From JAFGOG01 sp034429215 (GTDB lineage: Bacteria; Chloroflexota; Anaerolineae; JAAYZQ01), in assembly GCA_034429215.1 (NCBI GenBank), contig DAOUGI010000006.1, positions 1 to 64,000 of the forward strand: a DNA stretch of 64,000 nucleotides, given 5' to 3'. Every line of letters starts with the position of its first letter. The first letter of the stretch is position 1. Position numbers and translations under genes: made by a program. A model generated the notes under the pieces. That model was not told the origin of the DNA, did no database searches, and saw only the letters and a program-made list of their open reading frames with translations. Below, piece after piece: positions 1-7,277 of this stretch.

Positions 1-243
1 TGCTCTCTGCAGGCCGTCCCAGGTGTTCTGGTTAAAGCTGGCATCGTCGATGCCGCCAACGTCAGAGACCATGCCGACCTTCAGGGGTTCTGACGGGGCC
101 GCGGTGGCAGGCACTGCGGTGGCAGGCGCTGCGGTGGCAGGCACTGCGGTGGCGGGCACTTCGGTGGGCGTGCCCGTGTCGCAGCCAGCCAATGCCGACA
201 AGACGAGCACTACAACTAGCATGCCATACATCCATTTACGCAT
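1..243 (-). CDS. BMP/PnrA-family ABC solute-binding lipoprotein, N-terminal part
   Basis: Partial gene running off the left edge; 81 codons are visible. The product starts with a basic n-region and hydrophobic stretch ending in the lipobox LSALAGC, so Cys22 should be lipidated and the protein anchored outside the membrane. A Pro/Ala/Thr linker of four 5-residue repeats follows, then the mature domain with KVGMVSDVGGIDDASFNQ, typical of the BMP (basic membrane protein/PnrA) family that binds nucleosides for ABC uptake. The ATG at 243-241 follows a GAGGAGAAG ribosome site, and a promoter lies at 348-376. Family is fairly sure; the ligand cannot be told from this part. Confidence 0.85.
   Translation of the reverse strand, partial: MRKWMYGMLVVVLVLSALAGCDTGTPTEVPATAVPATAAPATAVPATAAPSEPLKVGMVSDVGGIDDASFNQNTWDGLQRA
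101..160 (-). repeat. four tandem 15-bp units encoding the lipoprotein linker
   Basis: Four near-identical 15-bp units (GCGGTGGCAGGCACT and variants on the plus strand) sit inside the BMP lipoprotein gene and encode alternating VPATA and APATA blocks. The unit is a multiple of three, so copy changes would lengthen or shorten the tether without shifting frame. Confidence 0.85.
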
Positions 244-347
244 TTTCTCTTCTCCTCAAGAATTTTCTTGGTTTGGTTCACAAAGACAGGAAGTCTGTGA
301 TCTGGCCGATGAACCACCACCTCCTTCCTACTGTACAGCCTGCCGCT

Positions 348-376
348 ATTATAGCCGAAATCGCCAAGGCAGGCAA
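348..376 (-). promoter_or_regulatory. sigma70 promoter of the BMP lipoprotein gene
   Basis: On the minus strand TTGCCT (376-371) and TATAAT (353-348) are separated by exactly 17 bp. The predicted transcript has a leader of about 100 nt before the ATG at 243. The leader contains a purine-rich stretch but no riboswitch I can recognise. The remainder of 244-443 holds nothing else evident. Confidence 0.75.
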
Positions 377-443
377 CTTTTGCCCAGGTGTGATTCAGAG
401 ATCCTGGCCCCACCCCTTCTTTGTGGAAAAAGGCAAGGCGAGA

Positions 444-2642
444 TCATAGAGGCGGCAGATCGTCCTCTTCCGCCTCCTTGGCGGCGCCGCCGCCCACCAA
501 TACCTCCCGTGGCCGGCCACCCTCCTGCTCTGGACCGATGAGCCCGCGCTTTTCCATCTCTTCGATGAGCCGCGCCGCCCGCGAATAGCCGATCCGCAGC
601 CGCCGCTGAAGCATCGAAATCGATGCCCGCTTGTCCTCTTGGACAATGGCGATCGCTTTGGGCAACAGCTCATCCCCTCCCGCTGCCGGCTCTGACCTGG
701 CCTCAATCTCATCCCACATCGATTGCTGGACTGCTTCGCCAGAGCGAGCCGGTTCCTCGACCAGGCGCATGCCTTTCCAGTATCGCACTAACGCCGACAG
801 CTCCTTGTCTGAAACATAACAGCCCTGGAGGCGCGCCAGCTTGCTCGAATCGGGGGCCATAAACAGCATATCCCCTCGACCCAGCAGTTTTTCGGCGCCG
901 ACTGTGTCGATGATCACCCTCGAGTCCACCTGGCTCGTCACGGCAAAGCTGATCCGCGCCGGAAAGTTGGCCTTGATCAACCCTGTCACCACGTCGACGC
1001 TGGGCCGCTGGGTGGCGATCACCAGGTGGATGCCGGTGGCCCGCGCCATCTGGGCGATGCGGCAGATCGAGCGCTCAACCTCGTCAGGGGCGGCCATCAT
1101 CAGGTCGGCCAGCTCATCGATGACCACCACGATGTAGGGCAGCGGCTTTTCGCGCTTTTGGACCAGCATCTGGTTATAGGCTTCAATGTTCCGCGCCCGC
1201 GCCCGGTTAAACTGCTTGTAGCGGCTTTCCATCTCGCGCGTTGCCCAGTTAAGCACGCCGACCACCCGCTCCAGTTCGATGACCACCGGCGCCCGCAGGT
1301 GAGGAACGCCGTTGTAAGTAGTCAGCTCGACCATTTTGGGGTCGATCATAATGAACTGCACTTCATCCGGGGTCCGGGTGCACAGCAACGAGGCGATGAT
1401 GGCATTGACACACACGCTCTTGCCCGACCCGGTGGCCCCGGCGATCAGCAGGTGGGGCATTCCTGCCAGATCGGTCGCATAGGGGACGCCGGCCACGTCT
1501 TGGCCCAGGGCGATCGGCAGCGGCCCTTTAATCTTCTGGAACAGGTCACTGTCCAAGACCGTGCGCAGCGCCACCAGGGCAATCTCCGAATTGGGAACCT
1601 CGATGCCGACCATCGACCGGCCCGGGACCGGCGCCTCAATACGGATAGGCGACGCAGCCAGAGCCAGCGACAGGTCATCGGCCAGATTAGCGATCTTGCT
1701 GACCTTGATCTTGGCCCGGCTTGCCCGGCCGTTCGTGTCGCGCCGCTCGATATAGCCCGGCTCGACCCCAAACTGGGTAATAGTCGGCCCTTGGTTAACT
1801 TCGACCACCTTGGCCGGCACCCCAAAACTGGCCAGCGTTTCCTCGATGATCTTGACCCGCTCGCGGATCTCGAATTGGCTCAGCTCCTGCTCCGTAGCCT
1901 CTTCCAGGATCTCGCTGACAGGCGGCAAGCGCCAAACCTGGTCGCCGCCGAGGATGCGCGGAAAGATGCTGCCCCGAAGCGGCGCGGCAGCCGGCTCCGG
2001 CTCCGCTTCGGATTCGGACAGCTTGGGCGCGGACGCCACCGGTTTCGCTCCGTTCTTGCCGTTGCTATAGTTAACTGCCGGCAGGCGCGGCCGGTCGCGC
2101 AAACGCTGGACCGCGCCGGCTATGGCCTGCCCCATCTCACTCAGCGACATGGGGAGTATGACAATCAGACCGACAAGCAGCAGCGCCGCCAGAATGATCC
2201 CCGCCGCCAGCTCGCCAAACCACGAGACGAGCAGCCGGTTGATGGTATAGCCCAGATAGCCGCCGCCGCCCTCCGCGGCCAGCGCCTTGGGCTCATCGCC
2301 GCCGGCCAGCAGGTGCACAAACGCCAGCCCAAACACAAATAGGACCACAGCTCCCGCCAGTTCTTCCCAGTCGGCGGTAGAGTTCCGCCCCAGTCCCAGA
2401 CGGATTAGCCATATCCCCAGCGCGAAAAAGACCACCGGCATCAGCCATACACCCCAGCCCACTGCCTGCTGTAGCAGATTCATCCACGGTCCCATCATAC
2501 TCCCGCGCTCGCCGGGGATCAGGCTTAACAGCGTCACGAGCCCGACTACCAGAAACACAATGCCGATCACCTGCGGGCGAAACAGTGCGCCCAGGTTCAG
2601 CCCGCCGCCTCTCGATTTCTTGGTCCTGCTTCTCTTTGTCAT
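444..2642 (-). CDS. ftsK: FtsK/SpoIIIE DNA translocase
   Basis: Septum-located DNA pump that clears and sorts chromosome termini during division. The 732-residue product has a basic N-terminus, about four transmembrane helices in residues 20-180, a short linker (about 190-240) and the motor domain. The Walker A motif GATGSGKS is at about 401-408 and the Walker B region VVVIDELADLMM at about 500-512. The C-terminus (about 640-720) has the winged-helix gamma domain that reads KOPS-type sequences (SMLQRRLRIGYSRAARLIEEM). The short linker is like SpoIIIE or SftA rather than E. coli FtsK. A good promoter lies just upstream, and the gene appears to be transcribed alone. Confidence 0.95.
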   Translation of the reverse strand: MTKRSRTKKSRGGGLNLGALFRPQVIGIVFLVVGLVTLLSLIPGERGSMMGPWMNLLQQAVGWGVWLMPVVFFALGIWLIRLGLGRNSTADWEELAGAVVLFVFGLAFVHLLAGGDEPKALAAEGGGGYLGYTINRLLVSWFGELAAGIILAALLLVGLIVILPMSLSEMGQAIAGAVQRLRDRPRLPAVNYSNGKNGAKPVASAPKLSESEAEPEPAAAPLRGSIFPRILGGDQVWRLPPVSEILEEATEQELSQFEIRERVKIIEETLASFGVPAKVVEVNQGPTITQFGVEPGYIERRDTNGRASRAKIKVSKIANLADDLSLALAASPIRIEAPVPGRSMVGIEVPNSEIALVALRTVLDSDLFQKIKGPLPIALGQDVAGVPYATDLAGMPHLLIAGATGSGKSVCVNAIIASLLCTRTPDEVQFIMIDPKMVELTTYNGVPHLRAPVVIELERVVGVLNWATREMESRYKQFNRARARNIEAYNQMLVQKREKPLPYIVVVIDELADLMMAAPDEVERSICRIAQMARATGIHLVIATQRPSVDVVTGLIKANFPARISFAVTSQVDSRVIIDTVGAEKLLGRGDMLFMAPDSSKLARLQGCYVSDKELSALVRYWKGMRLVEEPARSGEAVQQSMWDEIEARSEPAAGGDELLPKAIAIVQEDKRASISMLQRRLRIGYSRAARLIEEMEKRGLIGPEQEGGRPREVLVGGGAAKEAEEDDLPPL

Positions 2643-2667
2643 GTCGTTATGGTTTACCTTCGAGCCT

Positions 2668-2696
2668 ATTATACTCCAACCCGGCCGTTAGCGCAA
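2668..2696 (-). promoter_or_regulatory. sigma70 promoter of ftsK
   Basis: TTGCGC (2696-2691) and TATAAT (2673-2668) on the minus strand with 17 bp between them, 26 bp upstream of the ftsK ATG. The short leader TAGGCTCGAAGGTAAACC carries only a weak ribosome site (GAAGG). Confidence 0.75.
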
Positions 2697-2711
2697 ATGT
2701 TCTAGCAAGCG

Positions 2712-3404
2712 TTATGTATTGGCGCGCAGCCGATACCCTACACCCGGCTCGGTGAGGATATAGCGCGGGCGTGTAGGATCTGGTTCGATTTTGCGCCGCA
2801 GATTGCTGATATTTACCCGCAGCATGTGGGTCTCCTGCTCATATCCCACGCCCCACACCTCACGCAGCAATTGACGGTGGATAAGCACCTTGCCGGCATG
2901 AGTCACCAACACCCGCAGCAGGTCATATTCGGTGGGGGTCAGTTGAACCTCGCGCCCGGCCACAGTCACCATCCGCCGTCCCAGGTCAACAAAGAGATCG
3001 TCCACACTAAAGACAGGCTCGACCTTCGACTGGCTAGACCGCCGCAGCGCCACCCGCATCCGCGCCAGCAGCTCGCCTGTGCTAAACGGCTTGGTCAAAT
3101 AGTCGTCCGCACCCGCGTCGAGGGTGGCAATCTTGTCTGCCTCCTGCCCCCGCACCGAAAGGATGACAATGGGGATCGGCGTCCATTGTCGAAGGAGGCG
3201 CGTCACCTCGACGCCATCCAGATCCGGCAGGCCCAGATCCAGAATCACCAGATCAGGCCGGACCGCAGGAACAGACGACAGGGCCGCCTGGCCTGAATCT
3301 GCTTCGAATACGACATAGCCATGCGCCGAAAGGGATGCGCGCAGATACCGGCGAATGGCTGCCTCGTCGTCCACAACCAGGACGCGGACACCATCTTGGG
3401 TCAT
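2712..3404 (-). CDS. kdpE: KdpE-like OmpR-family response regulator
   Basis: Transcription factor of a two-component pair. The receiver domain (residues 1-120) has the acidic pair in VLVVDDE, the phosphoacceptor in DLVILDLGLPD at about 53-54 and the conserved lysine in YLTKPF. An OmpR-type winged helix fills 135-228 and contains LTPTEYDLLRVLVTHAGKVLIH and the C-terminal YILTEPGVGYRL, both characteristic of KdpE. Its ATG overlaps the stop of the kinase gene (ATGA, 3401-3404), so the two are translationally coupled. KdpE classically activates kdpFABC under K+ limitation or osmotic stress. No kdpFABC is in the window; the neighbour is a KimA-like K+ transporter. Confidence 0.88.
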   Translation of the reverse strand: MTQDGVRVLVVDDEAAIRRYLRASLSAHGYVVFEADSGQAALSSVPAVRPDLVILDLGLPDLDGVEVTRLLRQWTPIPIVILSVRGQEADKIATLDAGADDYLTKPFSTGELLARMRVALRRSSQSKVEPVFSVDDLFVDLGRRMVTVAGREVQLTPTEYDLLRVLVTHAGKVLIHRQLLREVWGVGYEQETHMLRVNISNLRRKIEPDPTRPRYILTEPGVGYRLRANT

Positions 3405-4969
3405 CTCGTTTCCTCACCAGAGCTAACCAGGGGCAGGGCGACGCTGACCAACGTCCCGCCTCCGGCTCGATTTTGGGCCCAAATGCGCCCACCGTGCGCC
3501 TCGACGATCCCCTTGCAGATCGATAGCCCCAGTCCCGTTCCTCCCGCGCTGCCGTGCTGTTGCACGCGATAGAACTTGTCGAACATCCGGGTCAGGTCGG
3601 CGGGGGGAATCCCTGGGCCACGATCGGCCACCTCAAAACGCACTTCCCGTCCCTCTACGCGCGCCGCCAGTTCAACAGGCCCGTCGGACGGCGAATACTT
3701 GAGCGCATTATCCAACAGGTTTACCAGCACCCGCTCCATCAGCACAAAATCCATCGGCACCAGCGGCATATCGGGCAGCACATCGATCGCCAGCGACCGG
3801 TCGTGCAGGCGGGGTCCCAACTGCTCTATGGATGCTCCGAGCAGATCCTCAACGTCGCACGACTCCCACATCACCTTTAGCGCCCCAGACTCGATACGGG
3901 TCATGTCCAACAGGTCGCCCACCAGGCGATTGAGCCGTTCGGCCTCGCCGAGGGCGTTATCGACGAGGCTGTGGCGGCTGGCAGGGTCCAGCTCGTCGCC
4001 ATCTTCCTGCAAGCTGCTAAGAGCGCCCACAACCGAAACGAGCGGCGTGCGCAGATCGTGAGAGACCGAGTTGAGCAGGGCAGTTTGCAGCTTCTCGGTC
4101 GCCTGCAGGATTTCGGTTTGGCGCGCCTGTTCGGCCAACTGCGCGCGCTCGATTGCCAGCGCGGCCTGGCTGGCAAATGTATCCAGGAGCTGGCGCTGAT
4201 CTGCCGTCAGTTGCCTCGCCGGCTTGGAAGATTTCAACCCAAGGACCCCGACCATGCCGCGGGTCACTCTGAGCGGCAGGTACAGGGCACCACCAGGCAG
4301 AGTTGCAGCCTGACCATTCCGGAATGCCCGCGAGGCGACGTCAAGTTCATCGCCGCTCACGATAAATCCAGGGCTGGCGGCGTAGGGTCTGACTGCGTCA
4401 CCCGCCGGCATGAAAACAGCCGCCTGCCCGCCAAACGTCTGGCGCACATGGGTGAGCACAGCCTGTACGATCGCATCCAGGCCCGCAGCAACGGCCAGAT
4501 CGCGGCTCAGAGCGTATAACTCGGCAATCTGCGCCGCTCGGTGCTCGGCCGCTTCCGCCTGCTCACGGGTCAGAGCAGTCAGATTGCTGATAACGAGCCC
4601 CACAATGAACAGGGCTACAAAGGTAAAGACATATTCTGCATGCGAGACCGCCAGTGTCAGCCTGGGAGGCACAAAAAAGAAGTCAAAGATCAGCACACTC
4701 AAGATCGCCACCAGGACAGCCGGGCCACGTCCCAGATAGACTGCGGCGACAACTACCGCCAGCAGATAGATCATCACCAGGTTGGCGGGCGAGAAAACAC
4801 GGCTGGCCAGCTCACTCAACAGGAAACTTGCCACCACCAACAAAAGTGCATAGCCATATCGCAGCCAGGAACTACGCCGCGAGAGGATTCCGAGCCCACC
4901 CTGCCCTGGCTGCAACTGCAGGTCCACTGGCGGGTCGCTAGATCCAGAGAGTCTGGTTTCTTTTGCCAT
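3401..4969 (-). CDS. KdpD-like sensor histidine kinase lacking the N-terminal KdpD/Usp domain
   Basis: Membrane sensor kinase, 522 residues from the ATG at 4969. Four closely spaced transmembrane helices (about 35-130) match the DUF4118 segment of KdpD, followed by a GAF-like region (about 160-285), a coiled linker, the dimerisation helix with SVSHDLRTPL (phosphorylated His about 303) and an ATPase domain with NLLDNALKYSP, DRGPGIP and GGTGLGLSICKGIVEAHGG. The roughly 350-residue cytosolic N-terminal domain of E. coli KdpD (the turgor/c-di-AMP-binding KdpD and Usp modules) is absent. A TTG further upstream (4996) would place the start inside a hairpin and is less likely. Coupled to kdpE by a 4-bp overlap. 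Confidence 0.88.
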   Translation of the reverse strand: MAKETRLSGSSDPPVDLQLQPGQGGLGILSRRSSWLRYGYALLLVVASFLLSELASRVFSPANLVMIYLLAVVVAAVYLGRGPAVLVAILSVLIFDFFFVPPRLTLAVSHAEYVFTFVALFIVGLVISNLTALTREQAEAAEHRAAQIAELYALSRDLAVAAGLDAIVQAVLTHVRQTFGGQAAVFMPAGDAVRPYAASPGFIVSGDELDVASRAFRNGQAATLPGGALYLPLRVTRGMVGVLGLKSSKPARQLTADQRQLLDTFASQAALAIERAQLAEQARQTEILQATEKLQTALLNSVSHDLRTPLVSVVGALSSLQEDGDELDPASRHSLVDNALGEAERLNRLVGDLLDMTRIESGALKVMWESCDVEDLLGASIEQLGPRLHDRSLAIDVLPDMPLVPMDFVLMERVLVNLLDNALKYSPSDGPVELAARVEGREVRFEVADRGPGIPPADLTRMFDKFYRVQQHGSAGGTGLGLSICKGIVEAHGGRIWAQNRAGGGTLVSVALPLVSSGEETR

Positions 4970-4983
4970 ATCACACCAAGCCA

Positions 4984-5024
4984 GAAAAATAGACAAAGGA
5001 CGAAAGCGTCCTTTGTCTATTGTA
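4984..5024 (-). terminator. 14-bp hairpin with T-run between the K+ transporter and kinase genes
   Basis: Arms 4989-5002 and 5007-5020 are perfectly complementary over 14 bp around a 4-nt loop, and on the minus strand the hairpin is followed by TTTTT. That is the form of a Rho-independent terminator for the transporter gene, which ends at 5088. The hairpin begins just 15-50 bp upstream of the kinase ATG, and a TACAAT box (5024-5019) overlaps its first arm, so it could also act as an attenuator or operator for the kinase operon. Confidence 0.75.
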
Positions 5025-5087
5025 CTCCATCTAACCCCGTTCGTCTACCTTGAAGACCCCCGAGGTCTACCGACAAGGCAGAACGTG

Positions 5088-7040
5088 TCAGTCTACGTGA
5101 TACGGCACATCGGTTACGGTGATCCCCGGCTTGAACAACAGCGCCAAGCGCAACGTCATGGCCGCCTGGGTGTGCAGCAGGTTATGCCACCAGCGTTTGG
5201 GCACGAACTGCGGCACCACGATCGTGATCAACTCATTCGGCTGGCGCTGGGCAGCTATCTCCTCAACGTAACTGAGCAATGGCTCCAGCAGCAGCCGATA
5301 AGGCGAGTCGAGGATCACCAGCCGGATCCCGTCACCCCACATCTCCCACTTTTGCTTGACCTTGTCGGCTTCGACCGGGTCTATCGACACGTGCACCGCC
5401 GTCACGTCCTGCGACAACGCACGCGCATAATGCAGCGCTACCAACGTGCCCTGGTGCACACCACTGAGCGGCAGGATCACCCGGTGGCGCGGCGCAATGC
5501 CCGGCGGTGCGGCATAATGCTCCAACGACAAGTGGCTTGCCAGGCTCTTGTAGTGGCGACTGATGGCAGTGAGCACCAAGACAAGGACGGGAATGAGGGC
5601 CAGGACCACCCACGCCCCGTCGTGGAACTTGGTGATCGCAAAGATGACGGTCACCATCGCCGTGGTCACAGCACCGATGCCGTTACTGACCATCTTGAGC
5701 TGCCAGCCCGTCTCATAACGGAGGGTCGAGCCGCGCTCGTGCACCTCCTGGCCGGGCGCCAGGCGGCCGATCTTGGACCAGCGGCGGGCCATGCCCGCCT
5801 GCGACAGGGTAAAAGACAGGAACACGCCGATGGCATACAACGGGATCAAGGCTGTCACGCTCGCCCGAAATATGATGATCAGCAGACAGGCAACCAAGGC
5901 CAGGACCATGATGCCCCGCGAGTAGACCAGCCTGCTGCCCTGGTAGGCTAGCTGCCGGGGCAGAAAGCCGTCAATCGCCAGCAGCGCGCTCAACCGTGGA
6001 AAACCGGCAAACGATGTATTGGCGGCCATGATCAAAATGACGGCCGTCCCAGCGATGATAGCCAGGTAGAGGATCCCTCGCCCGGCATAAGCGGTACGCG
6101 CCAACTGAGAGATGACCGTCTCTTCTTCGGAAGGGATGGCGCCGATCTGGCTGGACAAGAAAGTGATGGCCATCAGCAGTGTTCCCAGGATCGATGCCAT
6201 CCAGACCAAAGTGATCCCTGCATTTCGACTCTTGGGCTCCTTGAATGCAGTAACTCCGTTGGAGATGGCCTCCACGCCGGTCAAGGCCGTGGTGCCACTG
6301 GAAAAAGCCCGCAGGACCAGGAATACCGAGAGCGCCTGCGCAGTGTGCACCATCTCCATGGGCGGCGGATCGACCACCGTCCCCAGACTGCCTGCCAGGT
6401 AGCGGACAAACCCGACGCCTACGGTCAAGAACATCATTCCCACAAAGAAATAGCTCGGGATGGCAAAAGCTGTGCCCGATTCCTTCACGCCGCGCAGGTT
6501 GATCAGCATGACGAACAGCACCAGCCCTACCGCCAGCCACACCCTATAGGGAAACAGCTCTGGATAGGCCGACACGAGCTGCGCTACACCGGACGAGATC
6601 GACACCGCCACCGTCAGGATATAGTCGGTCAGCAATGCTGCCCCGGCCGTCTGGGCCGGCAGTTCACCCAGGTTATCGCGGGCTACGATGTACGCGCCAC
6701 CACCGCCAGGATAAGCATGGATCGTCTGCACGTAAGAAATGGTCACGATGGCTAGCAACGCCACGATAGCGATTGAGAGCGGAAAGGCATAGCCGAAGGC
6801 GGCAGTGCCGGCCACGGCCAAGACGACCAGCATTTCCTGGGTGGCATAGGCAGTAGAAGAGAGCGCATCTGAGGCAAAGACGGCCAGCCCCACGATCTTG
6901 CGGATCGTCTGGTGCGGCGCATCGGCCGTGGCCAGGGGTCGGCCGATCAGCCAGGCCCGCCACGAGCGAGGAGGCGCATATTCGGTTGTGCGCCGCACAA
7001 CCGTTGTCCCGTTGGCATCGTCGACGATCATTGTAGCCAT
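5088..7040 (-). CDS. KimA-like potassium/proton symporter (APC superfamily)
   Basis: Polytopic inner-membrane transporter, 650 residues from the ATG at 7040, which follows GAGAGA; a longer TTG-started form (7148) is less likely. About 12 transmembrane helices fill residues 45-490 and a soluble C-terminal domain follows. The opening segment FASDALSSTAYATQEML, then HAYPGGGGAYIVARDNLG and TDYILTVAVSISSGVAQL, match the KimA (YdaO) branch of APC permeases, which import K+ with H+ and in Firmicutes are controlled by c-di-AMP. The soluble tail (HRVILPLSGVHQGTLVALHYA) also matches that layout. Adjacent KdpDE-like genes support a K+ role. A generic amino-acid permease remains possible. Confidence 0.75.
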   Translation of the reverse strand: MATMIVDDANGTTVVRRTTEYAPPRSWRAWLIGRPLATADAPHQTIRKIVGLAVFASDALSSTAYATQEMLVVLAVAGTAAFGYAFPLSIAIVALLAIVTISYVQTIHAYPGGGGAYIVARDNLGELPAQTAGAALLTDYILTVAVSISSGVAQLVSAYPELFPYRVWLAVGLVLFVMLINLRGVKESGTAFAIPSYFFVGMMFLTVGVGFVRYLAGSLGTVVDPPPMEMVHTAQALSVFLVLRAFSSGTTALTGVEAISNGVTAFKEPKSRNAGITLVWMASILGTLLMAITFLSSQIGAIPSEEETVISQLARTAYAGRGILYLAIIAGTAVILIMAANTSFAGFPRLSALLAIDGFLPRQLAYQGSRLVYSRGIMVLALVACLLIIIFRASVTALIPLYAIGVFLSFTLSQAGMARRWSKIGRLAPGQEVHERGSTLRYETGWQLKMVSNGIGAVTTAMVTVIFAITKFHDGAWVVLALIPVLVLVLTAISRHYKSLASHLSLEHYAAPPGIAPRHRVILPLSGVHQGTLVALHYARALSQDVTAVHVSIDPVEADKVKQKWEMWGDGIRLVILDSPYRLLLEPLLSYVEEIAAQRQPNELITIVVPQFVPKRWWHNLLHTQAAMTLRLALLFKPGITVTDVPYHVD

Positions 7041-7072
7041 AGTATCTCTCGAGTCAGGCTCAGAAGCACCAA

Positions 7073-7101
7073 CCGGGCGCCCGGATGATCCAGGCACCCG
7101 G
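7073..7101 (-). promoter_or_regulatory. GC-rich leader hairpin before the KimA-like gene
   Basis: A 14-bp stem with two G-U-type pairs and almost no loop can form in the 5' leader about 35-60 nt upstream of the ATG. I do not see the longer conserved elements of the ydaO (c-di-AMP) riboswitch. A TATACT box lies further upstream (minus strand, about 7155-7160) without a well-placed -35. Confidence 0.4.
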
Positions 7102-7215
7102 TCGTTTCGCAGCCGGATTGTTGGAATCCTCTTTTGCCCAAAACCCAAGATATCAGTATACCCAAAATCGCGTCAAGTGGGGGACAAGACAGAAGGCTGA
7201 AAGGTCAAGAAAAGG

Positions 7216-7262
7216 TCAAGAAAAGTCACGAGCCCAGCATCAAGAGCTGCCGGGCTCGTGAC
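7216..7262 (-). terminator. Rho-independent terminator after sbcC
   Basis: Perfect 11-bp arms GTCACGAGCCC (7225-7235 and 7252-7262) enclose a 16-nt loop. On the minus strand the stem is followed by TTTTCTTGACCTTTT. It sits 15 bp past the sbcC stop and separates it from the transporter gene. Confidence 0.85.
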
Positions 7263-7277
7263 TTGGCCAGAGGCGGT

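Noticed and set aside
101..160. CRISPR or minisatellite array
   Set aside because: The 15-bp units are in frame and encode a lipoprotein linker; there are no spacers.
1026..2342. 438-codon open frame on the plus strand within ftsK
   Set aside because: It is antisense to ftsK, rich in Arg, Gln, His and Asp as expected for a shadow of a GC-rich gene, and has no ribosome site or recognisable domain.
7041..7277. c-di-AMP (ydaO) riboswitch before the KimA-like gene
   Set aside because: Expected from the gene family, but the conserved core sequences are not visible; only a simple hairpin and the sbcC terminator are seen.
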